Position numbers and translations under genes: made by a program
Part shown: piece by piece, positions 5,158 through 9,485 of the stretch
Layout of the letters: every line of letters begins with the position of its first letter
Numbering within the stretch: position 1 is the stretch's first letter
The notes under the pieces: model-generated
Databases searched by the model: none
Seen by the model: the letters and a program-made list of their open reading frames with translations, nothing else
What the model was told of the DNA's origin: nothing
NCBI GenBank assembly: GCA_023396625.1
Contig: JAEWVY010000107.1
Location: forward strand, 1-9,485
Source of the DNA: Pseudomonadota bacterium
Lineage (GTDB): Bacteria > Pseudomonadota > Gammaproteobacteria > Burkholderiales > Burkholderiaceae_C
Direction of reading: 5' to 3'
DNA: 9,485 nt

Positions 5158-6513
5158 ATGTCTCCACGCGACATCGCCCGAAGCGCTCACGACAAGTTGC
5201 TTCCCGTCCAGGCGTTCCTGCTGTCAGCGGGCCCACTGGTTCTGCTGGCCGTCAGCTTGCTGGTCACGGCCTATCTGTGGCTCGACCCCAATCCACCCCG
5301 TCGTGTGACCCTTGCCACAGGTCCGGCACAAAGCGCCTACGCTGAATTCGGCAAACGTTATGCCAGGGCACTGGCTGCCAACGGCATCGAAGTGCAACTT
5401 CTCGCCAGCGAGGGCTCCCGTGACAATTTGCGGCTGCTTCGGGAGGGGCGTGCCGACCTCGGTTTTGTGCAGGGAGGCACGGACGGCACATCCGGCATGA
5501 CCCGCCCCGAAAGTGAACCGGATGCCTCGCTGGTCTCGCTGGGCAGCCTTTTCATCGAGCCGGTATGGCTGTTCTACCGGGAAGACGCGACACGACGGCA
5601 TGGCGGCACAAAAGGGAAATTTACCAGCCTGACGCAGTTGCAGGGCCTGCGGCTGAACATCGGGACCCCCGGCAGCGGGGTCCCCGAGCTGATGCTGCGG
5701 CTGCTCGACGTCAACCGTCTGGATCCGGGGTCCCTTGTTCTCTCTCGCCAGGAGCAAACACCCGCCACGGTCGCTCTCCTCGCCGGGGAGATCGATGCCT
5801 TGGTCTTCGCCTCGGCGCCGGAGGCGCCGATGGTGCAGATGCTGTTGCAGACCCCCGGCATCAAACTCATGGATTTTTCTCAAAGCGAAGCCTATGCCCG
5901 CCGCCTGCCTTTCCTTGCCCCGGCGGTGCTGCCTCGCGGCGTGGTGGATCTGGCTGCCGACGTGCCATCCGACGATGTGCGGCTCGTCGCCTCCACCACG
6001 GCACTGCTCGCGCGCGAAGGCACCCACCCGGCACTGCTGCAGCTGTTTTCTCAGGCCGCCCGCCACTTGCACGGCGGCGCAGGCTGGTTCAACCGGGCCC
6101 GCGAGTTTCCCAGCCTTGCACACAGCGAACTGCCCATTGCCCGCGAGGCCGAACGCACGCTCCAAGGCGGCACCCCCTGGCTGCAACGGTATCTGCCCTT
6201 CGGCCTGGCCAATTTGGTCGAACGCATGTGGCTGGCGATGGGTCTGATCCTGGCCGTGGTGCTGCCTCTTTCCAGGGTGGTTCCACCACTCTACGACTTC
6301 CGGATTCGATCACGGGTATTCCGCTGGTACGGACAACTGCGCGACATCGAGCGCCGCATGGCCGCCTCAGGCAGCACACCTGAAGCGTGGCGCGAGGAAC
6401 TCGATGCGCTGGAACGCCAAGTGGAAAAGATCACCGTCCCGCTCTCGCACACGGATGAGCTTTACGCCTTGCGGAACCATATTCGCATGGTGCGCGACAG
6501 ACTGGCTACTTGA
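5158..6513 (+). CDS. Membrane-anchored TAXI-family solute-binding protein
   Basis: This 451-residue protein contains a TAXI-type (TRAP-associated extracytoplasmic immunogenic) ligand-binding domain at about residues 48-345. Recognisable parts are the opening strand V50-T-L-A-T-G-P, an L-R-E-G-R-A-D-L-G-F motif near 100, and a G-T-P-G-S-G motif near 172. Unlike a free periplasmic binding protein it has a membrane helix at each end: residues 20-42, not followed by a cleavage site, and 358-380. The last 70 residues form a charged, probably coiled-coil tail, so the binding domain faces the periplasm and the tail the cytoplasm. The start at 5158 is chosen because it follows the hydrolase stop by 2 bases and avoids overlap; a longer frame from 5089 adds 23 unlikely residues. 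No Shine-Dalgarno is evident, suggesting translational coupling. No TRAP permease is nearby, so sensing or scaffolding is as likely as transport. The ligand is unknown. Confidence 0.85.
   Translation: MSPRDIARSAHDKLLPVQAFLLSAGPLVLLAVSLLVTAYLWLDPNPPRRVTLATGPAQSAYAEFGKRYARALAANGIEVQLLASEGSRDNLRLLREGRADLGFVQGGTDGTSGMTRPESEPDASLVSLGSLFIEPVWLFYREDATRRHGGTKGKFTSLTQLQGLRLNIGTPGSGVPELMLRLLDVNRLDPGSLVLSRQEQTPATVALLAGEIDALVFASAPEAPMVQMLLQTPGIKLMDFSQSEAYARRLPFLAPAVLPRGVVDLAADVPSDDVRLVASTTALLAREGTHPALLQLFSQAARHLHGGAGWFNRAREFPSLAHSELPIAREAERTLQGGTPWLQRYLPFGLANLVERMWLAMGLILAVVLPLSRVVPPLYDFRIRSRVFRWYGQLRDIERRMAASGSTPEAWREELDALERQVEKITVPLSHTDELYALRNHIRMVRDRLAT
5662..5684 (+). repeat. Strong hairpin within the TAXI gene
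   Basis: GGGACCCC at 5662-5669 pairs with GGGGTCCC at 5677-5684, an 8-bp GC-rich stem with a 7-base loop. A second GGGGTCCC at 5727-5734 could compete for the same partner. The first stem overlaps codons for the conserved TAXI G-T-P-G-S-G motif, so part of the pattern may come from protein constraint. Confidence 0.4.
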
Positions 6514-8752
6514 CAGCGATGCTGTTTTGCAATGCCCTTTGAGCCACGGCATCCAGCGCGCCGTCGATCGGCGCCTGGCTGGCAAGCAGCCGGACCCGCC
6601 CCTCGGCGAGCAGGTGCCGCAGGGATCGACGGCTCAGGGAGTGAGCGGTCCCTCCAGAACCCACGTACATGAACAGCTTGCCCTGCGGACTGGCCCAGTT
6701 CAACTGAGCACGAACCCACTTGTCCTGAATCCAGAGCTCGATCCAGGTCCCCGGTCGCGCCATGAGGTCGAGCATGGAGGCTGTTTCCTCGGTTTCGCCA
6801 GATCCAGACATCGGTCCGGGCGACACCGCCCCCGGTTCGGACGCAGGCTGCAAGTCAAAAAATCCCGAATCCTGCACCTCGCGCTGTACCAACCAGACGT
6901 CGGCATCCTCCTCTGCTCGCGAAAAACGGGCCTCCACCTCATCGCGCAAGACTGCTGCCGCACGATCGACTGGTCCCGAAGCGGCGCCATCGGCCCGTGC
7001 CGTCACCTTCGCGCCGCTCCCTTCCAGGGGTTTGAGCGCCTGCTGATGCAACGACATCAGCACTTCGAAAAATGCCTCCTGCCGCGCTGCGGGGCACTCA
7101 ATGCGACCCAGTCCCTGGCGCAGACGTTGGATCATCTCCGGCACCAGACGCAGCAGGCGGGACCGATTGCGCCTGGCCAATTCGGGGTTTGCACTCCACA
7201 GCAGGTCCGCGACCAGTTCTTCGTCAGCCCCAGGATCGCCCCCCTCCTGGCGGTTCCGGGCCATGACCTGAGCCCAGGGCCCGACCAGCATGCCGACGAT
7301 AGCCGGATGCGCCAGCGCCATATCGGCCCGTGCTCGCAGGGCGCCTGAAATCTTCTCAGCCAGCATATGGCGCTGCTCGGCGCTTTCCAGCGCCTTCCTT
7401 GCCTTTTCCCGGCGTGCCTGTTCCCGACGGGCTTGCTGCCGCCACTCTTCGTGCAATGCCTGCAAGGCAAGATCGAAGGGGTCGGGACCTTCCACCACCA
7501 CCGACGCCAGCGCGTTGACGGCGCTTCGCAGTGGCCCGATGAAGGCGTCAAAACCCTCTTCGGCCTCGGACCGAAACCCCAAACCTCGCCGGGTCATCTC
7601 GTCGAGCAAGCGCCTGGCCGGATGGTGCCTGTCACTGAAAAAACGGGGGTCATGCAGGACCAGGCGCAGCAGTGCCGGCTCCAGCGTCCGTACCGCTTCC
7701 CGCACCGGCGCTGGCAAACGCATATCGCCAGCCATGTTGTCGACCATCAGCGACACCACTTCCAAACCCAAGGTCTGCCCGACACCTCGGGCGCTGCGCC
7801 GCAAGGCCTCACGCACCTGCATCGCATCGCCGTGCAGTCCCTCAGCCCCGTTCGGCGTTTCATGCGTGTCGCCGCCCTCCTGAAGTCGGTCGGACATGCG
7901 ACGCACGACAGCGTCCACCTGATTCATTTCCAGCAAAGCTTCGAACGCGGCCGGCACAGTGGGCGAGAACGCCGGTCCCTGTCGACCGCTGCGATCGCCC
8001 GTCTCTGCGCGTGCCTCCTCGTCGAAATCGCCGGAAAGCAGGCGGTGCAGATGATCCAACGTCAACAAACTGACTTCCGCACCGACCTGCGTCACTCTTG
8101 TGGGGTTGGCCTTCACGGCATCTTGCACGATTTGATAGGACGCTGGCTCGATCCCAGCCTCCCGCAAACTTCTGCATAGATCGTCATAGGTCTGTGCCAG
8201 TCCTTCGCCCAGCGAGTCTCCCATGCCATGAAGCCAGGCCAGACGAACTGCGCGCGTCTCCCCTGTCTCGGACAGCACGGCGCGCAAGGCACGCGCATAG
8301 GTTTCAGGACGCAACGGATTGCGGTCGACCACGACACGGCCCAACCCCTGGGCGCCGCAAATCAGGCGATTGAATTCCTCAAGATGGGACTCCGTGTGAT
8401 CCACGACCCCCTGCAGCACGCGCGCAATCTCCACGCGCTCCTCAATCTGGTCGTCATCCATCAGCTCTAGCTGGTCAAAACTAATGGCTCCCGTCACAAC
8501 CTGGGCGGCCGGGGCCGCCCCAAGAAGCTCCGACCGCAGGAGCTCGGGAAAACGCCGGACAAGAAAGTCCTCGTTGACGTTGAGTCGGCGCAGAATTTCC
8601 TGCTGCCTCGCCCGCTCGGCTGGATCTACGGCGGCCATCGCGCGCTGATGGAGAAGAGGTCTGGCACCCTCGATCATTCGTCGCATCAATCCCTCGCCGC
8701 GCGCCACGGCCTCGCGCATGCAAGCCTCGTAGATGGATGGCTTTGCCATCAT
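6506..8752 (-). CDS. DUF1631 family protein (complete)
   Basis: This is a 748-residue protein of the DUF1631 family, function unknown, with no signal peptide or membrane segment, so cytoplasmic. The N-terminal part is helical and acidic. A strongly charged Arg/Glu/Ala-rich helix at about 437-477 is probably a coiled coil. A helical block starts near Leu525 with L-A-R-R-N and ends near 580. After a variable Gly/Ser/Glu-rich linker, the C-terminal domain (about 665-748) has regularly spaced tryptophans (Trp670, then W-I-Q-D-K-W and N-W-A-S-P), L-F-M-Y and a H-S-L-S-R-R-S motif ahead of D-G-A-L-D-A-V-A-Q. It looks like a small beta domain; a resemblance to PilZ is possible but unproven. Two ATGs in a row begin the frame (8752 and 8749), preceded by a G-rich run as a weak ribosome binding site. 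The gene lies 30 bases downstream of a paralogue and overlaps the TAXI gene tail-to-tail by 8 bases. Confidence 0.85.
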   Translation of the reverse strand: MMAKPSIYEACMREAVARGEGLMRRMIEGARPLLHQRAMAAVDPAERARQQEILRRLNVNEDFLVRRFPELLRSELLGAAPAAQVVTGAISFDQLELMDDDQIEERVEIARVLQGVVDHTESHLEEFNRLICGAQGLGRVVVDRNPLRPETYARALRAVLSETGETRAVRLAWLHGMGDSLGEGLAQTYDDLCRSLREAGIEPASYQIVQDAVKANPTRVTQVGAEVSLLTLDHLHRLLSGDFDEEARAETGDRSGRQGPAFSPTVPAAFEALLEMNQVDAVVRRMSDRLQEGGDTHETPNGAEGLHGDAMQVREALRRSARGVGQTLGLEVVSLMVDNMAGDMRLPAPVREAVRTLEPALLRLVLHDPRFFSDRHHPARRLLDEMTRRGLGFRSEAEEGFDAFIGPLRSAVNALASVVVEGPDPFDLALQALHEEWRQQARREQARREKARKALESAEQRHMLAEKISGALRARADMALAHPAIVGMLVGPWAQVMARNRQEGGDPGADEELVADLLWSANPELARRNRSRLLRLVPEMIQRLRQGLGRIECPAARQEAFFEVLMSLHQQALKPLEGSGAKVTARADGAASGPVDRAAAVLRDEVEARFSRAEEDADVWLVQREVQDSGFFDLQPASEPGAVSPGPMSGSGETEETASMLDLMARPGTWIELWIQDKWVRAQLNWASPQGKLFMYVGSGGTAHSLSRRSLRHLLAEGRVRLLASQAPIDGALDAVAQRALQNSIAVK

Positions 8753-8782
8753 CCCCGGCCCCCGAAAACTCGTTCCACCAGC

Positions 8783-9485
8783 CTAGCCCACCCTTCCCGC
8801 ATCGCGAGCAACGTTCAAACTGTTGCGCAAGGCCTCCTGAGCCACGGCGTCGAGCGCTCCATCGAGCATCAGGCCATCTGAAACGATGCGGATCATGCCA
8901 CCCGCCATCAGGCGGGCCATGGAGCGCCGTGACATCGAGTGCGCCCGCCCGCGGGTCGAGGTGAACATGAACAGCGTGCGGTGAGGACTGCTCCAGGTCA
9001 GTTTCAACCGAGTCCATTGGCCGTCGAGCATCAGCTCAACCCAGGCACCTTCGCAGATCGCTTCGCTGGCTGAACGGGCAGTTTCCTGGTCGGCCTCGGA
9101 CACTTCGAGAGTTGAAGGGTCAAGCGGCATGACGGCATCCGCCTCGAGGTAGCCGGCCTCGGCCGTCTCCGTGGCGGCCAGCCAAGGGACTTCGACAGGC
9201 ATCGGACTCACATCCACAAACTCGCCATCGGCCGCTTCACGCGCCATGCGGAACTTCTCATCCGGCCGCTCCCGCCCCCCGGACGCCCCTGCTGCGGCAA
9301 TGCCATCTGATTTCTCGCGGGTGGCGCGTGCCTCCTGGAGCACGGCTTCGTGACAAGCGATCAGTTCGTCGAAAAACAGGCCAATGCGCTGCGCGGGAAA
9401 GGCGATGAGTTGCAGCCCCGAACGCACTGTCGTCAACATGCCTGGAATCATCTGCACGAGCCGCACCGGATTGCGCCGCGCCAAA
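8783..9485 (-). CDS. DUF1631 family protein, C-terminal 234 codons (cut by the window edge)
   Basis: This is the 3' part of a second DUF1631 gene whose start lies beyond the right edge. The first readable residue is encoded by TTG, but it is internal: the L-A-R-R-N that opens the visible part matches L525-A-R-R-N of the neighbouring 748-residue protein, so around 500 residues may be missing. From there the two proteins align to the end. The helical block shares residues such as A-R-R-N, a Pro-Met pair and FF, and the C-terminal 80 residues are about 48% identical by hand count, including H-S-M-S-R-R-S and D-G-A-L-D-A-V-A-Q. The linker between differs in sequence and is Ala/Glu-rich. The next gene starts 30 bases after the stop, so the two are probably one operon with its promoter outside the window. 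Function unknown. Confidence 0.85.
   Translation of the reverse strand, partial: LARRNPVRLVQMIPGMLTTVRSGLQLIAFPAQRIGLFFDELIACHEAVLQEARATREKSDGIAAAGASGGRERPDEKFRMAREAADGEFVDVSPMPVEVPWLAATETAEAGYLEADAVMPLDPSTLEVSEADQETARSASEAICEGAWVELMLDGQWTRLKLTWSSPHRTLFMFTSTRGRAHSMSRRSMARLMAGGMIRIVSDGLMLDGALDAVAQEALRNSLNVARDAGRVG

Noticed and set aside
9482..9484. TTG as a start codon for the right-edge gene
   Set aside because: Alignment with the neighbouring paralogue places this codon inside the protein, matching Leu525, so the gene continues past the window edge.

Overview
The window is GC-rich, densely coding DNA, probably from a proteobacterium and most likely a betaproteobacterium. This rests on codon use and on gene families (lipoprotein TolC, CopG/DUF411, CusF-like protein, membrane-anchored TAXI protein, DUF1631), not on any marker gene. 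There are no rRNA, tRNA, CRISPR or insertion-sequence features. Nearly every base lies in one of eight genes. The only sizeable gap is 3767-4102.

Left part (26-3766, + strand): a tight four-gene copper-handling operon. It encodes an outer-membrane TolC-family lipoprotein, a compact two-domain multicopper oxidase with a Tat-type signal and a methionine-rich tail, a CopG-type (DUF411) Cys-rich protein, and a small CusF-like Cu(I) carrier. All four products are exported. Together they look like a periplasmic/outer-membrane copper detoxification set: oxidise Cu(I), bind it, pass it on, and move it out through the outer membrane. The inner-membrane pump and adaptor that a TolC protein needs are not in the window, nor is a copper-responsive regulator.

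Middle (4103-6513, + strand): after a 336-base gap with several hairpins come two genes separated by 2 bases. The first is a P1/DmpA/NylC-type self-processing N-terminal-nucleophile hydrolase. The second is a TAXI-type substrate-binding protein held in the membrane by helices at both ends, with a helical cytoplasmic tail. No TRAP permease is present, so the TAXI protein may work as a sensor or scaffold rather than in uptake. A perfect 18-bp palindrome lies near the end of the hydrolase gene.

Right part (6506-9485, - strand): two tandem DUF1631-family genes run leftwards, and the upstream one is cut by the window edge. Their C-terminal regions align over about 225 residues, so they are paralogues. 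The downstream one overlaps the TAXI gene tail-to-tail by 8 bases.

The copper operon is a recognisable type of system with some unusual residues. The least understood parts are the hydrolase-TAXI pair and the DUF1631 pair. Nothing here proves a new system.
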